A stretch of DNA of 64,000 nucleotides from Luminiphilus sp. (GTDB taxonomy: Bacteria > Pseudomonadota > Gammaproteobacteria > Pseudomonadales > Halieaceae), in assembly GCA_029242325.1 (NCBI GenBank), contig JAQWUD010000026.1, positions 1-64,000 on the forward strand, in the 5' to 3' direction. Both the position numbers and the translations under genes were made by a program. Shown here piece by piece: positions 25,465-34,151 of the stretch. Under the pieces are notes generated by a model that worked only from the letters and a program-made list of their open reading frames with translations, made no database searches and was not told the DNA's origin. How positions within the stretch are numbered: position 1 is the stretch's first letter; the number at the start of each line of letters is the position of its first letter.

Positions 25465-26076
25465 TCAGTCATCTTTGCTCAATTCCTGTTCCAAGGCCAC
25501 AAAATTGGACTCTTTTTTTGCCGCAAACAGGCGTTTACCAGCAGGGCTTTGCCAATCGTGTCGCTCCATCAGGGCGCGCGTCATCGGCAGCATATTACCA
25601 ATCTCGATCCCAAGTTCCTTGGCCAATAGACTGGTTTGATCCCAAAAATCATCTCTACCCAAGTTGGCTAGATCCGCGTCCAGTAACCAGGGGGAGAGTC
25701 TGGAATTGGAGATCTGCGCAGGACCCTCCATAACCAATTGAGTATCGAGGATCATCTGCTCCACCAGATCCTGCTCAGATTGGCTGAACCGTCCCGAATC
25801 AGACATGGCCTGAACTGCCATTTGCGCTCCAATGGGCTCGTTTTTAGGGCGTTGCTCAAGAAAGCCCGCGTCATGAAACGCCGCGGCAATAGCCAGCAAC
25901 AACACATCACGCGAATCGAGGTCGTCCGCCTGCGCAAGCTCCATAGTTTGACGGAGCACATCTTTAGTGTGGTCCGGAGAGTGATAATAAAGTGTGGGAT
26001 CCAATCCGGACGCAAGGCGTTGCACCGTCTCTGTAACGAGCGGTTCAGCCTTAATTTTAGTACTTAGACTCTCCAT
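25465..26076 (-). CDS. HD-domain phosphohydrolase-like protein
   Basis: A 203-residue HD-superfamily protein. The metal ligands can be read in order: His in YYHSPDHTKDVL, the HD pair in AAAFHDAGF and a later Asp in LLDADLANLG, a pattern of the COG4339-type predicted metal-dependent phosphohydrolases. It lies 48 bp upstream of the CNB gene and 169 bp downstream of the cyclase, all on the minus strand. A cyclic-nucleotide phosphodiesterase role is attractive but unproven; HD proteins also hydrolyse nucleotides and other phosphate esters. Confidence 0.87.
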   Translation of the reverse strand: MESLSTKIKAEPLVTETVQRLASGLDPTLYYHSPDHTKDVLRQTMELAQADDLDSRDVLLLAIAAAFHDAGFLEQRPKNEPIGAQMAVQAMSDSGRFSQSEQDLVEQMILDTQLVMEGPAQISNSRLSPWLLDADLANLGRDDFWDQTSLLAKELGIEIGNMLPMTRALMERHDWQSPAGKRLFAAKKESNFVALEQELSKDD

Positions 26077-26245
26077 ACAACACCTTAAAGGAGACTCATC
26101 TCACCAGCCTTCCCGCTGTAAGCGAGCGCTGACCTCATTTATGAGGGCGAAGATAGCAAAAGAGAAAAATAAGCGCACCACGGTCGTGCAAAGTGCCAAA
26201 ACAGAAAAATCAAGGATTCAGGACGTTCACAGCCAGAACACAGCA

Positions 26246-28348
26246 TCAGGCGCGGAGCAGAAAGGTTTCCATGGCTCCTTTCCCTTTAATCTCCATAATC
26301 CCGCGGCTCTCGATGGCGAAACGGTCTTTGATAATGTTGGCGGTATCTGCACTCATATGAATTTTATTGGGGATGCCGTGTGACTCCATTCTGGCAGCCG
26401 TATTCACGGCGTCACCCCAGAGGTCATAAATAAACTTGCGCTTACCGATGACGCCAGCCACTAGAGGCCCAGAATGGATACCGATTCTCATAGAAGGTAT
26501 ATGGCCCTCCACTGGCTTCATCGCCTGAATATAACGCACCATTTTTTGACCCATCTCAGCGATTTTGTAGGGGTGCTCTGGGTCAAAATGGGGCACACCG
26601 CAGGCAACCATGTAGTTATCGCCGATGGTCTTAATTTTTTCCAACCCGAGCTCGTCGCTAAAGTCATCAAACGCGGTGAAGACTTCATCCAGAAACTCTA
26701 CCAACCGCTCTGCGCCCAGGTCCTTGGAGAGTTGCGTAAAGCCCACAATATCGCCAAACAGAATACTGCAGGATTCATGCGCATCGGCGATGACCTTCTC
26801 ATCCGCGAGTTTTCGATCAGCAATAGACTTTGGCAGGATGTTCAGCAACAGTTCTTCATTACGATCCAAGGCTGACTTGATTTCGCCGGTGCGTGCCTCG
26901 ATCAACGCCACCACTTCATCAGACATTCGTGACACGGCGATGGACATCAGTTCAGCCGAGGCCTCCTCAGCCTTGTCAAAGTCGTCTGTCTCAGTGAGGC
27001 TCTTCATCCGATCGATATCGGCCTCTAAAAGCTTCTTGGCATCCCCCTTTAGCTGGCTGGATAGCGACGCCATTTTATCCAACACGACCTTGTCACGCTG
27101 TTGCCGCTTCTGGGACTGAGTGGCTCTGATCGATTCCATTTCTATCAGGTGGCCCTTATAGGTCTCTAAAGATGTGTTGAGCTGCCCGACCTCATCGCGT
27201 TCGGAGTGGAGAAACCCGGGCTTTGGCATGGCCACATCGAGTTGGCCCCGAGTGAGTGCTGACAAAACACCAATAGCTTTACTGATGCCACCAAAAGAGT
27301 AGCTGGTTAACCAGGTAATAGCGCCCAAAATAAGCAAAAATACCGCTGCAAAAACCCCAAACGCGTACTGATCGGCGACGACCTGCTTGGATACCGATTC
27401 TCGCTTATTGCTAACAACCACCAATTTGCCATCTTCTATTTTGGCAAAGTCACTCAGGGCGATCGCGACATAAGACACACCCAAGTCCCGATTTAATTCT
27501 CCCCAGTAGCCCTTCTCTTGCATGGAAAGGAGGTTTTCATCAAGTAACGCTTCAAGCGGCTCTACAACGGGATCTATTTCACCCAGCTCGGCATAATCCT
27601 CAGCTTCAAAATAGTCATTAAGGTCAACCGTGTAGCCGCTGGATCCCAAAACGGCTTTCACAGAAAAATCATACTCGAAGATCTCTATGGCCTCGGCAAG
27701 ATTCTTCCCTAGCAATACTGAGCCCACTTTCTTCTGAGCATTGTTCAGGTCAATGAGTAAGGTTTGGTAAAAACCGGCAGCCAATTCTCCGGCATCATCA
27801 CGGATGGTGCTAACACTTCTCACCGCTCCCAGTGAAAATTCTTCCGCCCGCCCTGTCTTCAGGCGGCTAGTCGAAGTAGAGATAAAATCAGGGCGAGCAC
27901 TCTCTTCGCACGGGTCCACGCCATAGCCCTCGGCGGCTGTGCCGCAGTAGAGGCTATTACCCTTTTCGTCGAAGACCATTGCAAAACTGAGTTCACCCCA
28001 AATAAAAGCCTCCTCTAGCAAGACGTCCAACGAATCCGCAATCGTCTCCCGACCCAACACCGTGGTCACTGCAACGGGCAGATCAAAAAATTTTCCATCG
28101 ATATCTACTGCTTCCGCCCATAATGCAGCTTTATCGGGGTCACCGGACTGAGGATGGAATAACCCCAATGAAGAACTGAACGTATCGTTTAATACCGTAC
28201 GCCACGCCTGACCATAGATGGTGGCGCTAGATTCAATCGAAGAGGTCTCTTTTTGGCTGTCCTGATAGTCACTCAACGCAAAGAAAATGGCGCCGATGGC
28301 GATGTTGCCAAAAAGAGAAAGCAAAATGATGCGGGCTTTGATCGACAT
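26246..28348 (-). CDS. Membrane class III adenylate cyclase with periplasmic sensor and HAMP
   Basis: A 700-residue sensor cyclase. TM1 lies near residues 6-26, a large periplasmic domain follows (27 to about 325), then TM2 (FGVFAAVFLLILGAITWL), a HAMP-like segment and a helical linker, with the cyclase domain from about 520. SILFGDIVGFTQLS and IKTIGDNYMVACGVP contain the metal aspartates; Lys in KIKTIG and Asp in YDLWGDAVNTAARM are the ATP-specifying pair, so the product is most likely cAMP. The periplasmic part probably senses a small ligand. It lies 48 bp downstream of the TonB-CTD protein and upstream of HD and CNB genes. Confidence 0.93.
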   Translation of the reverse strand: MSIKARIILLSLFGNIAIGAIFFALSDYQDSQKETSSIESSATIYGQAWRTVLNDTFSSSLGLFHPQSGDPDKAALWAEAVDIDGKFFDLPVAVTTVLGRETIADSLDVLLEEAFIWGELSFAMVFDEKGNSLYCGTAAEGYGVDPCEESARPDFISTSTSRLKTGRAEEFSLGAVRSVSTIRDDAGELAAGFYQTLLIDLNNAQKKVGSVLLGKNLAEAIEIFEYDFSVKAVLGSSGYTVDLNDYFEAEDYAELGEIDPVVEPLEALLDENLLSMQEKGYWGELNRDLGVSYVAIALSDFAKIEDGKLVVVSNKRESVSKQVVADQYAFGVFAAVFLLILGAITWLTSYSFGGISKAIGVLSALTRGQLDVAMPKPGFLHSERDEVGQLNTSLETYKGHLIEMESIRATQSQKRQQRDKVVLDKMASLSSQLKGDAKKLLEADIDRMKSLTETDDFDKAEEASAELMSIAVSRMSDEVVALIEARTGEIKSALDRNEELLLNILPKSIADRKLADEKVIADAHESCSILFGDIVGFTQLSKDLGAERLVEFLDEVFTAFDDFSDELGLEKIKTIGDNYMVACGVPHFDPEHPYKIAEMGQKMVRYIQAMKPVEGHIPSMRIGIHSGPLVAGVIGKRKFIYDLWGDAVNTAARMESHGIPNKIHMSADTANIIKDRFAIESRGIMEIKGKGAMETFLLRA

Positions 28349-28396
28349 TAGCGCTGGCCGCCTCCTCTAATCACTGTATCTCACTCTGATCAATTG

Positions 28397-28846
28397 TCAC
28401 CGCCTGCTTGGATCAAAAACGAGCTTAACCGCCATTTCGTCAATATGGGTGGGAGACCCATTTAAAAGCGGGGGTTGGTATTTATAGGACTTGATGTGCT
28501 GCAGTGCAGCGCGCTCGAAGACCCCAGGTGGCTCACTAGCAACCACATAAGGGTCAGTGACTTTACCGCTTTGATCGATCCCGTATTTAACGATCACCTG
28601 ACCCACGTATTTGTAACGCCGCGCTTTCGGCGGATATCGCAGAGGGCCGGCGCCAATCAAATTACAAGAAACTTGCACTACCCCCGATTCCGTGGCCACC
28701 ACGCCTACACTAGTGCTTAAAATATTAGCCGCTGCAGACAGGCCGGGCACCAGCAAAAAGCATAGCGCCGCAAACAGGCATATTTTCAATGGGCCATGTT
28801 GCCGCTGTTGCAGAGCCGTGCCGTCTAACATAAACAAAAACCACAT
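28397..28846 (-). CDS. Short TonB C-terminal-domain protein
   Basis: A 149-residue protein (or 144 from the internal ATG at 28831) with a hydrophobic N-terminal segment CLFAALCFLLVPGLSAA, a signal peptide or anchor, and a TonB C-terminal domain: RYPPKARRYKYVGQVIVKYGID through AALQHIKSYKYQPP. The proline-rich periplasm-spanning region of classical TonB is absent, so it may not bridge to the outer membrane alone. No exbB/exbD accompany it. It sits directly after the TonB-dependent receptor, suggesting a dedicated receptor partner or a periplasmic sensor of receptor state feeding the downstream cyclase (speculative). Confidence 0.85.
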   Translation of the reverse strand: MWFLFMLDGTALQQRQHGPLKICLFAALCFLLVPGLSAAANILSTSVGVVATESGVVQVSCNLIGAGPLRYPPKARRYKYVGQVIVKYGIDQSGKVTDPYVVASEPPGVFERAALQHIKSYKYQPPLLNGSPTHIDEMAVKLVFDPSRR

Positions 28847-28984
28847 TTGAGCCGCGCCGTGACACAGGCCCCGTGTCCCAGATTCAGTATCCAGTGTGAA
28901 TAGTGCAATCCAAGATGTTCAATCATAGAAGGACCGTATACGGCGGGCCATCAGTGCGGGTATTTTTGGATATCGGCCCATTTT

Positions 28985-31900
28985 TTAGAAAACAGCTCCG
29001 ACTTTAAGGAAAAATGTCCGTCCATAAACATCGTAGTACTGTGAGTAGGTGTTCGAAATAGCCGGTGAACTATCTGTCCCTATCACCTCATTAAGTTCCC
29101 ACGAGTTGGAACCAATAGCTTCGGGTTGCTCGTCGAACAGGTTCCTGACACCTAGCGTCAACCGCAAACCGTCGCTGATCTGATACTGCCCAGAGAGATC
29201 AAACACTGAGTACGTACTGAGCTTCTCTCGGTAGTATACCCTCGACTCATCTCCATCGCTTAAAGACCCATTCAGGCGCCAGACCAGTTGCGCGTCGAAA
29301 TCACCTTTTGACCAAGCCGCCGTCATGCGATGCTTAAAATCAAAGACTGGATAACTAATGAGATTGTCGCAATCACCGTTGAATTCACCCACACACCGAA
29401 AATCAACGTTCCCAAAAGTATCGTCCTTGATTGATCGCTCTTGGATCTTCGTTGCAAAATAATTGACGTCCATGTACCCGGATAAAAACGGGAATCCGTA
29501 ATCAATATTGATGTCAAACCCGCGCACTCGGTGCAAACCGAGGTTTCGATACCCCACGTTAATGTAGTTCAGTCGGCCGTCTGCATCGCGGCCAAGCGAA
29601 TTACAGGAAGCCGAGCCAGGGCCGCCAATACCTAGCGAGGGGTCAAAGCAGTTTCGTATGAGGCCCCATACGTCGACCGGAGTTGTACTGATGTAGTCTT
29701 CGATTTCCACGTGGAAATAATCAAAGCTCATTGACAATCCGTCGACGCTATAAGGAGTCCAGACCACACCCAAGCTATAGGTCTTACCTTCCTCGTTGAC
29801 TAGATCGGCATTACCACCCAGATCCGCAGTACCAGTTACTTCTTTGAGTAGCGGATTATACAAATTCCCCTCCGGCATCCCCGTGGCCAAACAGGTAGCG
29901 GCTAATACCGGCGTCTTGTCTATCAAAATTGGGCCAAAATCACTCGGTCCAGCGATATTCGCTTGCGGCCCCGGCTGGGTACAGGGATCTTCCGCAAAGT
30001 TGTATTGAAACTGAGAGGCACGAAATAGCTCATTGATAGCCGGTGACCTCACCGCAGCATTGTAGGAACCCCTGAGCTGGATATCGGGGGTAGGGTAATA
30101 GGCAATAGCCGCTTTGTAGGTGGTTGCGCTACCCGTGAGGGAATGCTCAGAAAACCTCCAACCTAACTCAAGCTCCAGAAAGTCAATGCCGGGCTTGCCT
30201 GCTACGAGAGGTATTAGGGCCTCGCCAAAAATCGAGGTGATGTCGGTTGAGGCATCCATGCTAAAAGGGCTGTTGCTGAATCCCTCAAACAACTGCTGCT
30301 CAATAAATTCGGGCGTATCAATTTTTGCGTTTATCTCAAGGTACTCTGCACCGAGGACCAGCCCTATTGGCCCGGGATCACCGGGCAAAGTAAACCAGTC
30401 CGCGGTATTACCCGACAGCGTTGCCATGACAACGTTTTGCTCATTGGTCGTCACGGAACGGCCCGCTCCTTTTGGATAGGTTATGAAATCCCGAGCCTCG
30501 GCACCAATGTCATCGCCCCAAATATTTACGGGCACACATCCATTGGAAGGGTCCTGACACTCCCCATCTTCATTCAACAGCAGCCCTTGCTGGATTCGCT
30601 CTGGATTTAATAACGGGTATGGGTCAAGGACACTCTCCACCTCACCCAACTGGGCGTATACCTCATACCCCCAGGATGCGCTCAGATCACCCTTCACACC
30701 AAATTCAAACTGGATGGATTCAAAGGTCCTAGGATTTTCTGTAACTCCGACATCACGACTGAAGATACGAAACAAAAATGGCAATTTAAGCGTATCGGCA
30801 ATTCCATTCTGGTTGTCGTCTACGTAATTCACGCGCTGCGGTAAAAACAGACTGTAGATATAGTAATTCGCAGAAACTAATTGCTTCGTTTGATCAGACC
30901 AAAACGGATTGTTTTCTACCGAAGCTTGGTAACCATATGAGGTGGGAAAGCCCAGAAAAGGGCCGCCCCACTTAAAGGGGACCTCACTTTTGGAGTAGTA
31001 AACGTCCGCGTAAGCCTCTACTTTCCCAAAATCATAGGCAACTTTGCCCTTAAATGAGGCCCTCTCTTGCGGCAGCTGCAGATAAGAAAACCCATTAATG
31101 TTCTCAAATTCAGAGTTCCCATCCGATACACCCCAAAAATCTGGTCCAGTGTCTGACTCTGTAAATTGGGACCTAGTAATGTTTCCATCATTGCCGAATA
31201 GTCCAAAGCAGCAGTTCGGAGTGCCCCCGATAAAATCAGGGATGGCAATACCTGCGTTGGGCGTAATCGGAAATCGATTCGCCGCAAACTCGAGACCCAA
31301 CGCACCAGTATCACTGATTGAGTCAACCAAACCCGCTTTCGTTAAATCGCGATCTGTAAAGAGAAGTGGCTCTCGCTCTAGATAGTCAGCATGCACCAGG
31401 TAAGATCCCCTACCCCCCGCAAACGTTCCCCCGTTAGTGAGATTGAAGTTAAATATCTCAGAGTCCCCCTGCTCCGTGATCTCTGCCCCTGCGTTGAACT
31501 CCCAACCATCAGTCTCTTCCTTGAGAATAAAATTAATCACTCCGGCCATCGCGTCAGACCCGTAAGCCGCCGAAGCACCACCCGTCAGAATCTCGACTCT
31601 GTCAATAAGACCAACAGGGATGAAATTGAGGTCGACAGTCCCGCCGTCGGGGAACGTAGGAACAAATCTACGGCTATTGATGAGGACTAATGTTCGGTTT
31701 TCGCCCAGACCCCGCAAATTCGCAGTGGCAATACCCTGCCCAAAGCTAGACGACCGATCCGCACCGCCAACAACCTGCGGCATCGTGTTTATTAGGTTCT
31801 CGACATTGACGGCATTCGACATCTCGAATTGACTCGAGGTGATCGTTGCGATGGGGGCCTTAGAATCGAAATCGCCTTTGGGAAGCAGAGAGCCAGTTAC

Positions 31901-32110
31901 ATATACTTCTTCTATCTGCGCCTCTAAAACTGGCTCCTTTTCGTCGGCCAGCACGACCTCTTCCTGAACGACATCGGGGGGCTCTGATTGTGCGGCACCT
32001 GTCAATGGCAATGTAAATAAAGAGAGGATTGACGCTACATACACCACATTGGGAAAATGTTTGCGGCGCCACACAGCACCTCTGCCTAATTCGCCAAACA
32101 AACTGCTCAT
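28985..32110 (-). CDS. TonB-dependent outer-membrane receptor
   Basis: A 1041-residue receptor starting at MSSLFGELGR (32110, GGGGAGG upstream; the track start is 9 residues longer). The signal peptide region ends near TGAAQS. IEEVYVTGSLLPKGDFDSKAPIATI is the TonB box/plug entry; the plug continues through LRGLGENRTLVLINSRR and GGASAAYGSDAMAGVINFIL, followed by a large 22-strand barrel ending FFLKVGAVF. There is no N-terminal signalling extension. The sequence is more AT-rich by eye than its neighbours. A Fur-box-like sequence lies 62 bp upstream. The cargo is unknown: iron chelate, polysaccharide fragment or the catabolic substrate. Confidence 0.94.
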   Translation of the reverse strand: MSSLFGELGRGAVWRRKHFPNVVYVASILSLFTLPLTGAAQSEPPDVVQEEVVLADEKEPVLEAQIEEVYVTGSLLPKGDFDSKAPIATITSSQFEMSNAVNVENLINTMPQVVGGADRSSSFGQGIATANLRGLGENRTLVLINSRRFVPTFPDGGTVDLNFIPVGLIDRVEILTGGASAAYGSDAMAGVINFILKEETDGWEFNAGAEITEQGDSEIFNFNLTNGGTFAGGRGSYLVHADYLEREPLLFTDRDLTKAGLVDSISDTGALGLEFAANRFPITPNAGIAIPDFIGGTPNCCFGLFGNDGNITRSQFTESDTGPDFWGVSDGNSEFENINGFSYLQLPQERASFKGKVAYDFGKVEAYADVYYSKSEVPFKWGGPFLGFPTSYGYQASVENNPFWSDQTKQLVSANYYIYSLFLPQRVNYVDDNQNGIADTLKLPFLFRIFSRDVGVTENPRTFESIQFEFGVKGDLSASWGYEVYAQLGEVESVLDPYPLLNPERIQQGLLLNEDGECQDPSNGCVPVNIWGDDIGAEARDFITYPKGAGRSVTTNEQNVVMATLSGNTADWFTLPGDPGPIGLVLGAEYLEINAKIDTPEFIEQQLFEGFSNSPFSMDASTDITSIFGEALIPLVAGKPGIDFLELELGWRFSEHSLTGSATTYKAAIAYYPTPDIQLRGSYNAAVRSPAINELFRASQFQYNFAEDPCTQPGPQANIAGPSDFGPILIDKTPVLAATCLATGMPEGNLYNPLLKEVTGTADLGGNADLVNEEGKTYSLGVVWTPYSVDGLSMSFDYFHVEIEDYISTTPVDVWGLIRNCFDPSLGIGGPGSASCNSLGRDADGRLNYINVGYRNLGLHRVRGFDINIDYGFPFLSGYMDVNYFATKIQERSIKDDTFGNVDFRCVGEFNGDCDNLISYPVFDFKHRMTAAWSKGDFDAQLVWRLNGSLSDGDESRVYYREKLSTYSVFDLSGQYQISDGLRLTLGVRNLFDEQPEAIGSNSWELNEVIGTDSSPAISNTYSQYYDVYGRTFFLKVGAVF

Positions 32111-32171
32111 TTCACGCCTCCCCAAGTAACTGCGCACAATCCAATCCTACCTACCCCGTGCCAGCAACAAT

Positions 32172-32190
32172 ACTAACGATAATCATTGTT
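32172..32190 (-). promoter_or_regulatory. Fur-box-like site upstream of the TonB receptor
   Basis: ACTAACGATAATCATTGTT matches the 19-bp Fur consensus at 14 positions, with an unbroken GATAATCATT core, 62-80 bp before the receptor start. It suggests iron control, but a single imperfect site is weak evidence. Confidence 0.4.
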
Positions 32191-32579
32191 ATTTGCGACG
32201 TCCGTATGCAACGCTTCCTACTTTCTATATCGCTGAGGTCTTCATCCGACAGCGCTAGCCGCGTAAGGTAACATCCGTCGTTTCTACGAGAGTCGAGGGC
32301 TGTCAAGCAGGCGCTCATACCCCCACCACACCCTTGCGACCTTACAACCTTCGGGTGTTACTCTGCGCCGGCCTTTTATGTAATACACATGAATGCATGT
32401 GTTGCAAATTCGCAACATGAGTTATTTCGTGAGTTGACTGGAAGATAAGGCTGTACTTTCCTTACCACGCCCTGCTGAGTTGCATACCTAAGCTAATCAC
32501 CAGTAACCTCAATCCACAGGTCAAAGTGGTGAACTAGATCAAGTCTGCCCCGGTTAACTCGCCCTGAACACCTCCGAAA
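32191..32579. promoter_or_regulatory. Long intergenic region with nested inverted repeats
   Basis: The 469-bp gap between the receptor start and the HpaB/AbfD-like stop has no supported gene. Besides the Fur-like site it holds ACACATG-AATG-CATGTGT (32385-32402, perfect 7-bp arms) immediately overlapped by TGTTGC-AAATTC-GCAACA (32400-32417, perfect 6-bp arms), about 275-305 bp upstream of the receptor. These may be operators, or a structured leader or terminator for the upstream operon; no T run follows. Confidence 0.5.
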
Positions 32580-34133
32580 CTAGTCTTTTTCAGAGGCTGG
32601 CGGAGGTTGACACCCTGTCGCACAACACTGACCTGGTTGCTTTTGCCGGTTGGGCGCACCCGATGAACCAGTCTCGGCGACACCGCGATCCAGCAGTCTT
32701 TCTACCAGCGCGCGTCGCTCTTCGATCGGGTAGCGGCGAAAGATCTCGCGCTTCATTGCCTGGGGTGAACCACCGCCATGCAGACTGATCACCGAGTACC
32801 AGCCACCAGTTGAGGACGCCGATATATCACCCATAAACCTGGCAACCTGCGCGCGCTGGTCGTAAGGGATGTCCGCCCGGCCAGCCAGCAATGTCGCGAG
32901 ATCACCCGATGTTGCTGGGTTGTGATCTTCATCAGGCCCAGGTAGCGCAACAATTAATCCCCCCGACACCTCATGGGCGATCCGGTGCATGTCATAGATC
33001 TGTGTGGCCAGCAGCAGCTTGCCCACGTTAGAAAAAATAGGCTCGGGCATCCATGACCCGCAAGGATCCTCGACACCATAAACTGATGCCGCGACGCCGC
33101 AGGCAAAGAAACCTTCCACCAACTTGATGAGCTCCGCCATGCTGTCGCGCAGGTGCGGCACGGACGCCATGTCAAGTCCATTCGCTTCTGTCATCAATGC
33201 ACCGGCACCGATTAGCAGGTCACCAAACCCAGCCCGCGCACCAATGCAGCTATGTCGATGGTGATTCGCATAAGAGGTGACCAAGTGCTCGGTGTACTCA
33301 CTCTCGCCGGCAAAGAACACCTGATCCCAGGGCACCAAGACCTGATCGAAGTGACACACCGCGACACTCTGACCGTACTTGGCACTGAACGCCGCTTCGG
33401 CCTCGCCAGGGCGACCCGCAGGCCGAGAGATAATGGTGAGTCCTTTGGCGTCAATGGGCAAGGCGCAACACACAGCAAAATCTGCATCCTCTTTACGCAT
33501 GGTGCGACAAGGCATGACCAACAGCTCGTGCATGTAAGGACCGCCCGTAACGATCGCCTTCACACCCGAAATCACAATGCCTTCGGCGTTACGCTCGGTA
33601 ATGTGGACATAGGCATCGATCACCGCCTGGTCTCCAGGGCGCTTGCTGCGATCCCCCTTGCCATCAGTCATCGCCACGCCCAGCGTGAGATCTTCATCCT
33701 GAATACGATGCAGATAAGACAAAAAGCGCTCGTGCTGCTCGCCGCCGGTCTCCTCTGACATCTGCCAGGTTGTCTGATAAATGGCATTCAAGGCATCGTG
33801 GGTTAAATAACGCTGAGCGCAGCCACTTTCACGACACAGGAGCCGTACTGCCTCGAGTTTGGAAAGCAGATCCTCTGAATGGCGGTTAATGTGCAACATC
33901 CGGTTCACGGTTTTGCCAGAGGTGCTTTGCTCAGCCAGCATCAGTCCGCCGTATTCGGGCTTCTGCGCAAAATCGTACGTGACGCCCACTGCGCGGATAC
34001 CCGGTTGCAGCCGGGGCTCGTCCACCACCGACTCAACGCGATCACCATCGACATAGACCTTGGGGTTGTAACCACGGAGGCTCTCTGTGTACTCGGCTGC
34101 ACTCATGATGCGGCCACCAGCTTTCATTAACAT
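32580..34133 (-). CDS. HpaB/4-hydroxybutyryl-CoA dehydratase-like flavoprotein
   Basis: A 517-residue member of the 4-hydroxyphenylacetate 3-hydroxylase/4-hydroxybutyryl-CoA dehydratase family. From memory it aligns closely with clostridial AbfD (SAAEYTESLRGYNPKVYVDG; VAMTDGKGDRSKRP; HGGGSPQAMKREI). Of the four [4Fe-4S] ligands of AbfD (Cys99, Cys103, His292, Cys299), the first Cys and the His (HHRHS) seem present, but Cys103 aligns with Tyr (SGCAQRY) and Cys299 with Ala (IGARAG). It may be a cluster-free flavin oxygenase or an altered dehydratase. A Cys-rich tail (QCCATGC) is unusual. AGGGAG precedes the ATG; it follows prpD by 18 bp. Confidence 0.88.
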   Translation of the reverse strand: MLMKAGGRIMSAAEYTESLRGYNPKVYVDGDRVESVVDEPRLQPGIRAVGVTYDFAQKPEYGGLMLAEQSTSGKTVNRMLHINRHSEDLLSKLEAVRLLCRESGCAQRYLTHDALNAIYQTTWQMSEETGGEQHERFLSYLHRIQDEDLTLGVAMTDGKGDRSKRPGDQAVIDAYVHITERNAEGIVISGVKAIVTGGPYMHELLVMPCRTMRKEDADFAVCCALPIDAKGLTIISRPAGRPGEAEAAFSAKYGQSVAVCHFDQVLVPWDQVFFAGESEYTEHLVTSYANHHRHSCIGARAGFGDLLIGAGALMTEANGLDMASVPHLRDSMAELIKLVEGFFACGVAASVYGVEDPCGSWMPEPIFSNVGKLLLATQIYDMHRIAHEVSGGLIVALPGPDEDHNPATSGDLATLLAGRADIPYDQRAQVARFMGDISASSTGGWYSVISLHGGGSPQAMKREIFRRYPIEERRALVERLLDRGVAETGSSGAPNRQKQPGQCCATGCQPPPASEKD

Positions 34134-34151
34134 GAGGTACTCCCTGGGCGC

